Origin: Nitratireductor kimnyeongensis
GTDB lineage: Bacteria; Pseudomonadota; Alphaproteobacteria; Rhizobiales; Rhizobiaceae
NCBI RefSeq assembly: GCF_019891395.1
Contig: NZ_CP078143.1
Location: 2,121,001-2,185,000, forward strand
Reading direction: 5' to 3'
Length of the DNA: 64,000 nucleotides
Positions 42,985-51,682 of the stretch are shown here, in pieces. The position numbers and the translations under genes were made by a program. Numbering within the stretch: the first letter of the stretch is position 1; the number at the start of each line of letters is the position of its first letter. The notes beneath the pieces were generated by a model. The model searched no databases. It saw only the letters and a list, made by a program, of their open reading frames with translations, and was not told where the DNA came from.

Positions 42985-43849
42985 CGCGGCCTCCCTCTGC
43001 TGGCGCTTCGCGATCCGCATGCTCATGGTGGTGACCGTCATCGGGATGGCAATGGGCGGTGACCGTCCCATCGGCATGGCGCACACGGCCGTCGGGCAAA
43101 TGTGTATGATCGTGGTGGTGACGGTAAAGAGCGAGGGATTCCGCTGCACGCGTGCCAAAGAGCTTTCGGTATTCCGGGCTGTCCATCACGCTCTGCGGTT
43201 CGCCGCGGCAACAGACATGCCCGTTCAGGCAGATCACCGTATCGGTGTCGGCCATCACGATGTGCAGATCGTGCGAAATCATCAATATGCCGCAACCGGT
43301 GCGGTCTCTCAGGTCGCGGATCAATTCATAGAGCGCGACCTCGCCGGTGAAATCCACGCCCTGCACGGGTTCGTCCAGAACGAGCAGGTCCGGCTTGCGT
43401 AGCATGGCGCGCGCGAGCAACGTGCGTTGAAACTCGCCGCCCGAAAGGGCTGCCACCTGGCGTCCCGCCAGATGCCCGACCCCTGCCTCATCCAGTGCCG
43501 CGCGGATATCCTTTCGGTTGGCCGGTCCCGTCAGCGTCATCAGGCGCTCGACACTGAGCGGCAACGTCCAGTCGAGCGCAACCTTCTGCGGCACATAGCC
43601 GATCCGCAGCGCGCCTTTGCGGTGCACATGTCCTTCGCTTGGCGTGATGATCCCGATCGCGGTCTTGGCCGTCGTGCTCTTGCCCGAACCGTTCGGGCCG
43701 ATCAGCGTGACTATCTCGCCCCTTCTGACGGCAAGATCCACGCCGCGCACGAGCCAGCGTCCGCCACGGCTGACCCCGGCATTGTGCATCTCCACCAGCA
43801 TGTCGCCACTGGGTTGGGCATGTGTTTTTGATTTTTCCAGCATGGTCAT
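42977..43849 (-). CDS. znuC: zinc ABC transporter ATPase ZnuC
   Basis: A 290-residue ATPase. Walker A GPNGSGKSTTAK (near residue 52), Q-loop GYVPQKVALD, signature ALSGGEFQRTLLARAML, Walker B DLLVLDEPVQGVDFT and switch histidine MISHDLHIV. The C-terminal 50 residues are rich in histidine (HHHDHTHLPDG, HCHPDDGHHHEH), as in other ZnuC, and may sense or hold zinc. Transcribed divergently from znuA. Confidence 0.93.
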   Translation of the reverse strand: MTMLEKSKTHAQPSGDMLVEMHNAGVSRGGRWLVRGVDLAVRRGEIVTLIGPNGSGKSTTAKTAIGIITPSEGHVHRKGALRIGYVPQKVALDWTLPLSVERLMTLTGPANRKDIRAALDEAGVGHLAGRQVAALSGGEFQRTLLARAMLRKPDLLVLDEPVQGVDFTGEVALYELIRDLRDRTGCGILMISHDLHIVMADTDTVICLNGHVCCRGEPQSVMDSPEYRKLFGTRAAESLALYRHHHDHTHLPDGRVRHADGTVTAHCHPDDGHHHEHADREAPAEGGRDA

Positions 43850-43878
43850 TTTTCCGACTTGTCAGCGGATATGGCACA

Positions 43879-43918
43879 CGTTATAGCGTAACGCAAGGAT
43901 GTGTAATGTCATAACATT
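43879..43918. promoter_or_regulatory. two Zur-box-like palindromes between znuC and znuA
   Basis: CGTTATAGCGTAACG (43879-43893) and AATGTCATAACATT (43905-43918), 11 bp apart, in the divergent promoter region. The second matches the core of the box before aztD (TGTTATAACA). Zur repression of both directions is inferred. Confidence 0.7.
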
Positions 43919-43983
43919 CGCATTGGAATTCCGTTTCTGATGATGCATCTCTTTGTTCGTTCGACGCCTGACAGGAGCCAGCC

Positions 43984-45144
43984 ATGAAATCGTTCCGCCT
44001 CTTACTCGCCGCCGCATCCTCCCTTGCGCTGCTGGCACCGGGAGGGGTCACGGGCGCGTTCGCAGCCGATCAGGAAGTCGTTGTTTCCATAAAGCCGGTG
44101 CATTCCCTGGTGGCTGGGGTGATGGAAGGTGTCGGCGAACCGTCACTCATTCTGCAGGGCGCCGGCTCACCACACACCTATTCCATGCGCCCCTCGCAGG
44201 CGCGGATGCTTGCGGGTGCCGATATCGTGTTCTGGGTTGGGCCGGGCATGGAAGTTTTCTTGGCCAAGCCGCTCGAAACACTGGCTGGCGAGGCAAAACA
44301 GGTGGCTCTGGCCGAAACCGACGGCATCACGTTGCTCGACATGCGCGAGGGCGGAGCTTTCGAGGCCCATTCCCATGGTGATGAAGACGACCACGATCAT
44401 GAGGCACATGACGATGGTCATGATCATGGCGACAGCAAGGGGCATGATCACGAAGAAGCCCACGCCGATGAAGGCGAGCACGATCACAAAGAAGATGAAG
44501 AGGCTCACGCCCACAAGGGGCATGAACACGAGGGGCCTGAACACGAGAACCATGAGCACGGGAAACATGAGCACGGGAAACATGAGCATGCGGAAAATGA
44601 TCACGAAGCGCATGCGCATCACGACCACGGTCCGGATACGCATATCTGGCTCGACCCGGAAAATGCAAAAATCATCGTCAATGCTGTAGCGGAAGTGCTA
44701 AGCGAAGCGGATGCCGAAAATGCCTCGACCTACGCTGCCAACGCAGCCAAGCTCAACGAGCGCATTGAGGCATTGAAGGCGGAAATTTCCGCCGAGATCG
44801 AGCCAGTGAAGGACCGTCCCTTCATCGTGTTCCACGATGCCTACCACTATTTCGAGAAGCGCTTCGGTCTTTCTGCTGCCGGCTCGATCACCGTCAGCCC
44901 CGAGGTCATTCCCGGCGCGCAGCGTGTGGATGAGATCCGCACCAAGGTGAGCGAGCTGGACGCTGCCTGTGTCTTCGCGGAGCCCCAGTTCGAGCCAAGG
45001 CTCGTGGAGGTCGTGACCGAGGGTACCACTGCCAAATCCGGTGTTCTCGATCCGCTGGGCGCCGAGATCACGGATGGACCAGACCTCTATTTCGAATTGA
45101 TGCGCGGCATGGCGGCTTCGTTCAAGAGTTGCCTCGCCAAGTAG
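43984..45144 (+). CDS. znuA: zinc ABC transporter substrate-binding protein ZnuA
   Basis: A 386-residue periplasmic zinc-binding protein. Signal peptide at 1-27 (ending GAFAAD). Zinc ligands: His in SIKPVHSLVAGVME, His in GAGSPHTYSMRPS, His in IVFHDAYHYFEKRFG and the C-terminal aspartate region LGAEITDGPDLY. Between residues about 125 and 215 lies a very long loop rich in His, Asp and Glu (repeats such as HEHGKHEHGKHEH), longer than the loop of E. coli ZnuA; it probably gathers or senses zinc. AGGAG precedes the ATG. Zur boxes lie upstream. Confidence 0.94.
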   Translation: MKSFRLLLAAASSLALLAPGGVTGAFAADQEVVVSIKPVHSLVAGVMEGVGEPSLILQGAGSPHTYSMRPSQARMLAGADIVFWVGPGMEVFLAKPLETLAGEAKQVALAETDGITLLDMREGGAFEAHSHGDEDDHDHEAHDDGHDHGDSKGHDHEEAHADEGEHDHKEDEEAHAHKGHEHEGPEHENHEHGKHEHGKHEHAENDHEAHAHHDHGPDTHIWLDPENAKIIVNAVAEVLSEADAENASTYAANAAKLNERIEALKAEISAEIEPVKDRPFIVFHDAYHYFEKRFGLSAAGSITVSPEVIPGAQRVDEIRTKVSELDAACVFAEPQFEPRLVEVVTEGTTAKSGVLDPLGAEITDGPDLYFELMRGMAASFKSCLAK

Positions 45145-45288
45145 CCGGTTCTCCGGCCACCGCCAGCAATCTGCCAGCAAGGCTGCCGCCGCCCTCAAAT
45201 GCGGGCGCGGGAGCTGGCATCAGCCGCCATCTTCGCTGACCTGCAGCGACAGACCGGCTGGACCAGACCAAAACGCCTGAACCAAATC

Positions 45289-45306
45289 TGTAATGTTATA
45301 ACAAAT
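45289..45306. promoter_or_regulatory. Zur box before aztD
   Basis: TGTAATGTTATAACAAAT with the perfect 10-bp palindrome TGTTATAACA at its centre (45294-45303). It lies immediately before the AGGAG ribosome site of the aztD-like gene, so bound Zur would block transcription close to the start. Confidence 0.72.
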
Positions 45307-45318
45307 AGGAGACTTGGA

Positions 45319-46542
45319 ATGCGACCGTTCAGACATCTCATGAAAACGGGCGCGCTTGCCCTTGGCACCGCGCTCGTCGCATTGCAGCCCCTTCACGCAG
45401 AGGAAGAGGAAGCCTGGCGGTTGTTCATCGCCGATCACAGCGAATCGGTTCTTCGGGCGCTCGATGCGGAGAAGGGCGAGGTGCTCGAAACCTTCCAGCT
45501 CAAGGCCCCGGCCCGCATCTATGCGACGGAGAGCAAGGAAACCGTATTCGCCGTGCAGTACGATGCGAACACGGTCACGGCATTCTCGACAGGCATCCAT
45601 TTCGACGATCACGGCGACCACGCCGACCTTGAGGTGACCGCACCCAGGGCGCTTGAAGGCTCTGTGGATGGCGAGCGCCCGGTTCATTTCGTCGCGCATT
45701 TCGGTGAAATCGCGCTCTTCTTCGATGGCGAAGGTGTCGCGCGCCTCGTATCGGAAAAGGCGGTCTCCGAGGGAAAGCCCGACATTCGCGAGGTCAGGAC
45801 CTCAGCCCCCCATCATGGCGTTGTGATTCCCTATGGCGCACACGCGATCGCAACGGTTCCCAACAGCAAGGATCCGAGCGAATTGCCCGAGGGTGTTCAG
45901 GTGGTGGATGCAAAGGGCGCAGCCATCGGCGAGCCCGCTGCCTGCCCCGGTCTGCACGGTGAAGCGACCTCCGGCAACATTACGGCAATCGCCTGTGATA
46001 CGGGGCTGCTTCTCATCACGGGTGGCCGCAACGATCTCCCGGAAATCCGACACATCGCCTATACCGATGGTCTTCCGGAAGACCTCAAGGTCTCGACCCT
46101 CGCTGGCGGCAAGGCTCTGCAGTATTTCCTTGGAAACTTCGGCAAGTCCAACCTCGTTCTGATTGACCCCGAGGATGAAGACGCCTTCCGTCTCATTGAA
46201 CTTCCGGTGCGCGCCGTGCATTTCGTGGTCGATCCGGTGCGGCCGAAATTCGCCTACGTCTTCACTGAGGATGGCAAGCTCAACCGCATCAATGTCCTGT
46301 CCGGCAAGATCGACCAGTCGCTTGAGCTGACGGCACCCTATTCCATGGACGGGCACTGGTCCGATCCCCGCCCGCGCATCGCTGTCACCCACGACGAGAT
46401 TATGGTCACCGACCCGCTCAAGAGCGTAGTCCATGCCATCGATGCGGCAAGTTTCGAGAAGGCCCGCGACATCGCTGTGGAAGGCAAGCCCTACAACATC
46501 GTCGCCGTCGGCGGCTCGGGCGAAAGCCACGAAAACCACTGA
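45319..46542 (+). CDS. aztD: AztD-like periplasmic zinc metallochaperone
   Basis: A 407-residue exported beta-propeller protein. Signal peptide 1-28 (KTGALALGTALVALQPLHA). Repeated propeller strands such as WRLFIADHSESVLRALDAEK, LLLITGGRNDLPE and RVRAVHFVVDPVRPKFAY-like blades are visible. The loop FDDHGDHADLEV near residue 95 gives a histidine/aspartate-rich metal site like that of AztD of Paracoccus denitrificans, which hands zinc to the AztC binding protein. Here it sits behind znuA under its own Zur box. Here AztD is used with a Znu-type transporter, not with an adjacent aztABC. Confidence 0.8.
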   Translation: MRPFRHLMKTGALALGTALVALQPLHAEEEEAWRLFIADHSESVLRALDAEKGEVLETFQLKAPARIYATESKETVFAVQYDANTVTAFSTGIHFDDHGDHADLEVTAPRALEGSVDGERPVHFVAHFGEIALFFDGEGVARLVSEKAVSEGKPDIREVRTSAPHHGVVIPYGAHAIATVPNSKDPSELPEGVQVVDAKGAAIGEPAACPGLHGEATSGNITAIACDTGLLLITGGRNDLPEIRHIAYTDGLPEDLKVSTLAGGKALQYFLGNFGKSNLVLIDPEDEDAFRLIELPVRAVHFVVDPVRPKFAYVFTEDGKLNRINVLSGKIDQSLELTAPYSMDGHWSDPRPRIAVTHDEIMVTDPLKSVVHAIDAASFEKARDIAVEGKPYNIVAVGGSGESHENH

Positions 46543-46564
46543 TCGCAGATCACCGCAAAGACAA

Positions 46565-46598
46565 AGCCCCGCTGTTTCCGGCGGGGCTCTTCTTGTTT
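46565..46598 (+). terminator. intrinsic terminator after aztD
   Basis: Perfect stem AGCCCCGC/GCGGGGCT (46565-46572, 46581-46588) with 8-nt loop, followed by CTTCTTGTTT. It lies 22 bp after the aztD stop and may also serve the convergent csbD-like gene. Confidence 0.8.
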
Positions 46599-46612
46599 AT
46601 GCCGAGGGTCGA

Positions 46613-46810
46613 TTACCCGCGGGAAAGCCAGTCGTCGATCTCGCGCTCGGCCTCTTCCTCGGCCTTGCCATAGCGTTCCTGCAGCTTGCCGGCCAGCTCC
46701 TTCCGGTTGCCGCGAACGACATCCAGATCATCATTGGTGAGCTTGCCCCAGTTCTGCTGGACCTTGCCCTTGAACTGTTCCCAATTGCCTTCAATCTGAT
46801 TCCAATTCAT
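46613..46810 (-). CDS. CsbD family stress protein
   Basis: A 65-residue small, charged, helical protein: MNWNQIEGNWEQFKGKVQQN, KLTNDDLDVVRGNRKELAGK and KAEEEAEREIDDWL. CsbD-like proteins are general-stress induced in many bacteria and of unknown function. ATG 46810 is the family start; an upstream open frame does not match the family. Confidence 0.88.
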   Translation of the reverse strand: MNWNQIEGNWEQFKGKVQQNWGKLTNDDLDVVRGNRKELAGKLQERYGKAEEEAEREIDDWLSRG

Positions 46811-46975
46811 GTCGGTATCCTTCCGCATTTGAATGGAGTGCACTCCGGTTGAGGTCATCGGCCTAGGTGCGTCGATAATGCGCGAGGCACGATGTGGTTC
46901 CCGCCTTGTTTTCGCCATCTGTCGATTTGAACGCCGGGCTTCCCGGGCCTAGATTAGGCGGGAAAGGAAAACCTT

Positions 46976-48346
46976 ATGGAAAGCCAATCCGCGCCTTTCG
47001 TGCCACCGGCCCCGCGCCCGCGCACCAGCCCGCCATCCACCTTCGAGATGATGCGCATCGTCTATCGCAACCCGCTCGAACTGTGGGGCGAGCCCTCCTA
47101 CAACGAACCGTGGATTTCCATCGACAACACGATCGGCGGCCCGCTCGTCATCGCCAATGATCCGGGCCTCATCCGGCATGTCCTCGTCGACAACGCGAAG
47201 AACTACCAGATGGCCCGCGTGCGCCAGAAGATCCTGCGCCCCATCCTGCGCGACGGGCTCCTGACGGCCGAAGGCGCGGTCTGGCGCCGCTCGCGCAAGG
47301 CCATGGCCCCTGTCTTCACCCCGCGCCACATTGCCGGCTTTGCCAAGCCGATGCTTGAGCGCTCGCAAGCCTTCGTCGCACGATACGAAAACGCAGACGA
47401 GCCCGTCGATGTCTCGCGCGACATGACCCTTCTCACCTTCGACATTCTCGCCGAAACGCTCTTTTCCGGTGAGATTGCCGGCGAGCCGGGCAGTTTCGCC
47501 CATCAGGTGGACCGCCTGTTCGAGACCATGGGCCGCGTCGATCCGCTCGATCTTCTGGGCGCGCCCGACTGGCTGCCCCGCATCACGCGCCTTCTGGGCC
47601 GCAATTCGCTGAAATTCTTCCGCGACATCGTTGCCGAGACGATGGCCATGCGCCGCGAGAAAATGGCGTCCGGCCGCGACGTGCCGGAAGATTTCCTCAC
47701 GCTCCTCCTGCGCGCCGAGGGGCCGGAAGGTCTCACCCGCGCGGAGATCGAGGACAACATCATCACCTTCATCGGTGCGGGCCACGAGACCACGGCGCGC
47801 GCACTCGGCTGGACGATCTACTGCCTCGCCTCAGCCCCCTGGGAGCGCGAAAAGGTCGAGGCCGAGATCGACGCGGTGCTCGCCCGCGAGCCCGATCCCG
47901 TTCGCTGGCTCGACGCCATGCCCTTCACCCGCGCCGCCTTCGAGGAGGCGATGCGGCTTTATCCGCCCGCGCCCTCGATAAACCGCGAAGCGCTGGCCGA
48001 GGATCGCTACCGCGATTTCACCATCGTCAAAGGTGCACAGGTGCTCGTCATGCCGTGGACGGTCCATCGCCACCGGCTGTTATGGGCGGAGCCGGATGCC
48101 TTCATGCCGTCGCGTTTCCATCCCCAGAACCGCGAAAAGCTCGACCGTTATCAATATCTGCCCTTCGGGGCCGGCCCGCGCGTGTGCATCGGCGCCAGTT
48201 TCGCCATGCAGGAGGCCGTCATAGCACTCGCCATCCTCCTCTCCCGCTTCCGCTTCGACACCCTGCCGGAAACGAAGCCCTGGCCTGTCCAGAAGCTCAC
48301 CACCCAGCCCCAGGGCGGCCTGCCCATGCGCGTCTCCCACCGCTGA
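46976..48346 (+). CDS. cytochrome P450
   Basis: A 456-residue soluble P450. The I-helix oxygen motif is FIGAGHETTARAL (near residue 265), the K-helix ExxR motif is AFEEAMRLYPP (near 320), and the heme-binding cysteine is in YLPFGAGPRVCIGASFAMQE (near 405). The start follows a GGAAAGGAAA site. No ferredoxin or reductase gene is adjacent. Sequence resembles the CYP4/CYP102-like or bacterial fatty-acid P450 group by its PF and WxxxR regions, but the subfamily and substrate cannot be assigned. Transcribed away from the csbD-like gene. Confidence 0.92.
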   Translation: MESQSAPFVPPAPRPRTSPPSTFEMMRIVYRNPLELWGEPSYNEPWISIDNTIGGPLVIANDPGLIRHVLVDNAKNYQMARVRQKILRPILRDGLLTAEGAVWRRSRKAMAPVFTPRHIAGFAKPMLERSQAFVARYENADEPVDVSRDMTLLTFDILAETLFSGEIAGEPGSFAHQVDRLFETMGRVDPLDLLGAPDWLPRITRLLGRNSLKFFRDIVAETMAMRREKMASGRDVPEDFLTLLLRAEGPEGLTRAEIEDNIITFIGAGHETTARALGWTIYCLASAPWEREKVEAEIDAVLAREPDPVRWLDAMPFTRAAFEEAMRLYPPAPSINREALAEDRYRDFTIVKGAQVLVMPWTVHRHRLLWAEPDAFMPSRFHPQNREKLDRYQYLPFGAGPRVCIGASFAMQEAVIALAILLSRFRFDTLPETKPWPVQKLTTQPQGGLPMRVSHR

Positions 48347-48408
48347 CACCGCATCAGGATAAGCATCACCACCAGAACCGCGTCTGCCCACACCCCCACT
48401 GCTTCGTC

Positions 48409-48431
48409 ATCCTCGGGCTTGACCCGAGGAT
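48409..48431. repeat. intergenic palindromic repeat, copy 1
   Basis: ATCCTCGGG/CCCGAGGAT with 5-nt centre CTTGA. This looks like the short RIME-like palindromic element common in rhizobial intergenic regions. The surrounding GGCATGGATCC / TGACGA words are shared with copy 2 in opposite orientation. Confidence 0.7.
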
Positions 48432-48522
48432 CCATGCCGGAACACCGGGGGATAAACTCCTGCCTCCTGAAAACTGCCCACTTTTTCTCGCCCGCGCCCG
48501 TCACCCCCGCAACGGCATGGAT

Positions 48523-48541
48523 CCTATGGTCAAGCCATAGG
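48523..48541. repeat. intergenic palindromic repeat, copy 2 (inverted)
   Basis: CCTATGG/CCATAGG with centre TCAAG, the reverse complement of copy 1's centre, flanked by GGCATGGAT and TTGACGA. It differs from copy 1 by matching changes in both arms, so the stem is kept. Confidence 0.65.
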
Positions 48542-48998
48542 TTGACGAGGCCAATGCAGCGCATTCCCTACTCGCTATTCGCTACTCCCTATTCGCTCTT
48601 TTCTCCCCCACCCCCAAAACCTCCACTACACTCCCCCCATCGCCCCTGTCGGGAACCGGGTCCGGAGCCGGGGATCAGGAGGGGCGACGGCAGCCTCCCC
48701 CTCGGGTTCGGTGACCCGAGGCCTGTGAGGGCCCGCGAAAGGCCGGCGGCCGGCATCATGTCGGTTGCGGAAAAGCCGCTAGGGCGCAGATCGCCCGAGT
48801 GACCGGCCGGCAGACGGGACAGCGGCCGGCGGGGCGCGCTTTTCGCGCCACTTACTTCACAACAGAGAGGCACGAAAAACGCGCCCCGTTTCCCGAATGG
48901 TCCAAACCCCGGCGGCAACCCCGCGCGGCAACGATGGAGCCTGTCTTGCAATGCCTGCGCCACCCCCCTCTGCAGAATGCCCGCCCACGTCAAACGCC

Positions 48999-49024
48999 CC
49001 TTCTCCCCGCGAGCGGGGAGAAGG
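48999..49024. repeat. palindromic repeat, GC-rich
   Basis: Perfect 12-bp arms CCTTCTCCCCGC/GCGGGGAGAAGG with a 2-nt centre, followed by GTGAGGATGAGGGG. This word is a familiar dispersed intergenic repeat in Mesorhizobium-like genomes. It lies about 80 bp from the yraN 3' end. Confidence 0.65.
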
Positions 49025-49106
49025 TGAGGATGAGGGGCGAGCGCCGTTAATGGCCGGAATACCGACAGAGGTGAAGAAGATCGCAAGGCCCCGCCCGCCC
49101 CAGCTC

Positions 49107-49475
49107 TCACCCGCGTCCCTGGAAAAGGTTTTCCACGTGCACCGGCCAGCGGCGGGGAAGCACGGCAACAAGGTCGAAGCGCAGCGAAAGGCGCGCGTGG
49201 TCGGGCTGGCGCGCAAGCCACAGATCAGCCGTGCGCTCGATACGCGTCTGCGCGTGATAAGACACCGCATCCATGGCCGCCTCCACGGTCGGGCGTGCCT
49301 TCACCTCGACAATCGCCACCAGATCGCCGCGCCGGGCGATCAGGTCTATCTCGCCAAGCTTCGTGCGGTAACGGCGGGCAAGGATGCGATAGCCCTTGAG
49401 CCGGAGCGCCATAGCCGCCAGCCATTCGCCGCGATGGCCGAGCCGGTAGGCTTTTTGCCGCGCGTCAGCCGGCAT
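49107..49475 (-). CDS. yraN: YraN family protein (UPF0102)
   Basis: A 122-residue protein with an RecB-like nuclease fold: [39 protein letters not shown] and [14 protein letters not shown] (E-x-K core). Function unknown, widely conserved. It overlaps rsmI by 11 bp, the usual bacterial pairing of rsmI and yraN. Confidence 0.9.
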   Translation of the reverse strand: MPADARQKAYRLGHRGEWLAAMALRLKGYRILARRYRTKLGEIDLIARRGDLVAIVEVKARPTVEAAMDAVSYHAQTRIERTADLWLARQPDHARLSLRFDLVAVLPRRWPVHVENLFQGRG

Positions 49476-50373
49476 CGCTCTTGGCTTTCAGGTCAAGAAG
49501 CCGTTGGTAAAGCTCGGATTTGCGTCCACCGGTCATACGGGCAGCCTCGCCAGCCGCTTTCGAGGCCGACATCTCATTGGAGAGCGCCATGAGCAGTCGG
49601 TCCACATCTTCGGCACTTGTTTCTTCCTCGCTATCCTGCGGCGCCACGCAGACCACCACTTCGCCCTTGGGCGCACCGGTATCGGCGTAATGCGCGGCCA
49701 GATCCGAAAGCGCGCCACGCCGCAATTCCTCGAATGTCTTGGTCAGCTCGCGTGCCACGCAGGCCTGGCGCGCGCCGCCGAGCACGTCCGCCATGGCGGC
49801 CAGACTGTCGTCGAGGCGGCGCGGCGATTCGAAGAACACCAGTGTCGCCGGCGTCTGGCGAAATGTTTCCAGCCGCGTGCGGCGCTGCCCGTCTTTCACG
49901 GGCAGGAAGCCTGCAAACAGAAAGGCATCCGTCGGCAGGCCCGACGCCGAGAGTGCTGCCAGCACCGCAGAGGGGCCGGGAATGGGCACGACGCGCAGGC
50001 CTTTTTCAATTGCTTGATCCACAAGACGATAACCGGGATCGGAGACGAGAGGCGTTCCGGCATCCGAAATGAGCGCAACGCTTTGCCCCGCTTCCAGTGC
50101 GGAAAGAAGGCGCGGGCCGGCCTTGTCCGCATTGTGCTCGTGATAGGCGGTGAGGCTCTGGCCGATGCCATAGCGCCCAAGAAGCACGCGCGAAACGCGG
50201 GTGTCCTCGCAGGCAACGATATCCGCCCCGGCAAGAACCTCGAGCGCACGCAGCGTGATGTCGCCCAGATTGCCGATGGGCGTTGCCACCAGATAGAGCG
50301 CCGGCTCCAGCGGCCCGGCACCAATGCGCGCGTTGCCGACGACGAAACTCTTCTCCCCGCGCGGGTTATCCAT
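49465..50373 (-). CDS. rsmI: 16S rRNA 2'-O-methyltransferase RsmI
   Basis: Methylates the 2'-O of C1402 of 16S rRNA with SAM. 302 residues. Tetrapyrrole-methylase fold: [20 protein letters not shown] at the N-terminus, [33 protein letters not shown] and [19 protein letters not shown]. The HTH-like tail after residue 240 is present. Divergent from the LpoA-like gene. Confidence 0.94.
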   Translation of the reverse strand: MDNPRGEKSFVVGNARIGAGPLEPALYLVATPIGNLGDITLRALEVLAGADIVACEDTRVSRVLLGRYGIGQSLTAYHEHNADKAGPRLLSALEAGQSVALISDAGTPLVSDPGYRLVDQAIEKGLRVVPIPGPSAVLAALSASGLPTDAFLFAGFLPVKDGQRRTRLETFRQTPATLVFFESPRRLDDSLAAMADVLGGARQACVARELTKTFEELRRGALSDLAAHYADTGAPKGEVVVCVAPQDSEEETSAEDVDRLLMALSNEMSASKAAGEAARMTGGRKSELYQRLLDLKAKSDAG

Positions 50374-50452
50374 AACTCTTTGATCCTTATTCGCTCATCT
50401 CTTTGACATGGAGGCATGTGGGTTGCAAAGTCGCGCGCTGAATTTGGGACGA

Positions 50453-51679
50453 ATGCGACGCATGAAATTGATGACATCGCCCGGTCGCCGAACCGGAATC
50501 CGCTCGCTGGCGCTTGCCGGTCTACTGGCTCTTGGTGGTTGCATGGGGGGCGATGTGCCCTACGGCATGCCGCAGTCAGGCGGTCAGACCATTGCCACAC
50601 AGCCGGTCTTGGACAATGCGCCGCGCGTGCCTGCCTCGGGCGAGGTGATCGGTACGGGTGAGGCGCGGGTCGCGCTGCTTTTGCCGCTAACCGGCGAAGG
50701 CAATGCCAGCCGCATCGCGGCCGAGCTGAAGAACGCCGCGCTGCTTGCGATGGACGATGTCGGTCTCAACGCGCTGGAACTGGTGGTGAAGGACACGGGC
50801 GGGACCTCCGAAGGCGCTGCGATCGCCGCCGGTCAAGCCTCCGCCGAAGGTGCGGCCGCCGTGCTGGGTCCGCTCTTTTCGGCCAATGTGCGCGCCGCCG
50901 CCCAGGCGATCGGAACATCGCAGACCCCGATGGTCGCGTTCTCTTCGGATCGCGCCGCGGCATCGCCCGGCGTCTATCTCAATTCCTTCCTTCCGCAGGG
51001 CGTGGTCCAGCGCACGCTCTCCTATGCGGCAGGGCAGGGCGTGCGCAGCGTGGTGGCGGTCCTGCCCGAGGGGGCTGCCGGCGACATTGCGGAAGCTGAA
51101 GCGCGTCGCACCATGCTGTCCATGGGTGGCGAGGTGACAGCGGTTGCCCGCTATGCCTATGACAACATGTCCGTCGATGAAGCGGTGCAGGGCGTTGCCG
51201 ATGCGGTGCGTTCCGCGGATGGGGTGTTCATCCCCGATGGCGGCACGAGCCCGGCGACCATCGTCTCGACCATGACCGAATCCGGTATCGACATTTCGGG
51301 CAAGAAGCTTTTGGGGACCGGGCAATGGGCGAGCGCCAATCTGGCAGATCCTGCGCTGCAGGGCGGGTGGTTCGCCGATACGGACCAGACCCGCGTCAAC
51401 ACCTACAAGCAGCGTTATCAGACACGATTCGGCGCCGAGCCGTCTCTGACCTCCGCGCTTTCCTATGACTCGGTTGTCCTCGTCGCCAACATCGCCAAAG
51501 GCGGTGGCGGGATCCCGCGCCATGCCTTGGAAACCCCGGTGGGCTTCAACGGGTATACCGGCCTTTTCCGCTTTTTGTCCGACGGCACGACCGAGCGCGG
51601 ATACGCCATCTATGAGGTGCGGGAAGGCAAGGCCGAGATTATTGACCCGGCCCCGTCACGGTTTGGTGGAGGCAGTTAG
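50453..51679 (+). CDS. penicillin-binding protein activator (LpoA-like) lipoprotein
   Basis: About 408 residues. A lipobox LAGLLALGGCMGG follows a short signal, so the protein is outer-membrane or periplasmic lipoprotein. The remainder is a type I periplasmic-binding fold like the LpoA C-terminal domain and LivJ: VALLLPLTGEGNASRIAAEL, AAAVLGPLFSANVRAAAQ, and GFNGYTGLFRFLSDGTTERG. In rhizobia this gene is commonly next to rsmI-yraN. It may activate peptidoglycan synthases; amino-acid sensing is the alternative. The start could be 50453 or 50462. Confidence 0.8.
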   Translation: MRRMKLMTSPGRRTGIRSLALAGLLALGGCMGGDVPYGMPQSGGQTIATQPVLDNAPRVPASGEVIGTGEARVALLLPLTGEGNASRIAAELKNAALLAMDDVGLNALELVVKDTGGTSEGAAIAAGQASAEGAAAVLGPLFSANVRAAAQAIGTSQTPMVAFSSDRAAASPGVYLNSFLPQGVVQRTLSYAAGQGVRSVVAVLPEGAAGDIAEAEARRTMLSMGGEVTAVARYAYDNMSVDEAVQGVADAVRSADGVFIPDGGTSPATIVSTMTESGIDISGKKLLGTGQWASANLADPALQGGWFADTDQTRVNTYKQRYQTRFGAEPSLTSALSYDSVVLVANIAKGGGGIPRHALETPVGFNGYTGLFRFLSDGTTERGYAIYEVREGKAEIIDPAPSRFGGGS

Positions 51680-51682
51680 GCG

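Larger units (their letters stand above)
48347..49106. other. 760-bp repeat-rich gap
   Basis: No gene is supported here. Open frames exist on both strands but consist of low-complexity translations across repeats. It contains an inverted pair of short palindromic repeats (48409-48431 and 48523-48541), a short run of direct repeats CTATTCGCTCT-like near 48570-48600, and a third palindrome at 48999-49024. Confidence 0.6.

Noticed and set aside
44383..44632. Repeat array inside znuA as a tandem repeat or CRISPR-like element
   Set aside because: The repetition encodes the His/Glu-rich loop of ZnuA in frame; it is codon-level low complexity, not a repeat-spacer array.
48589..49221. 210-codon minus-strand open frame in the repeat-rich gap
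   Set aside because: It runs across palindromic repeats and yields low-complexity sequence; it also overlaps yraN on the same strand.
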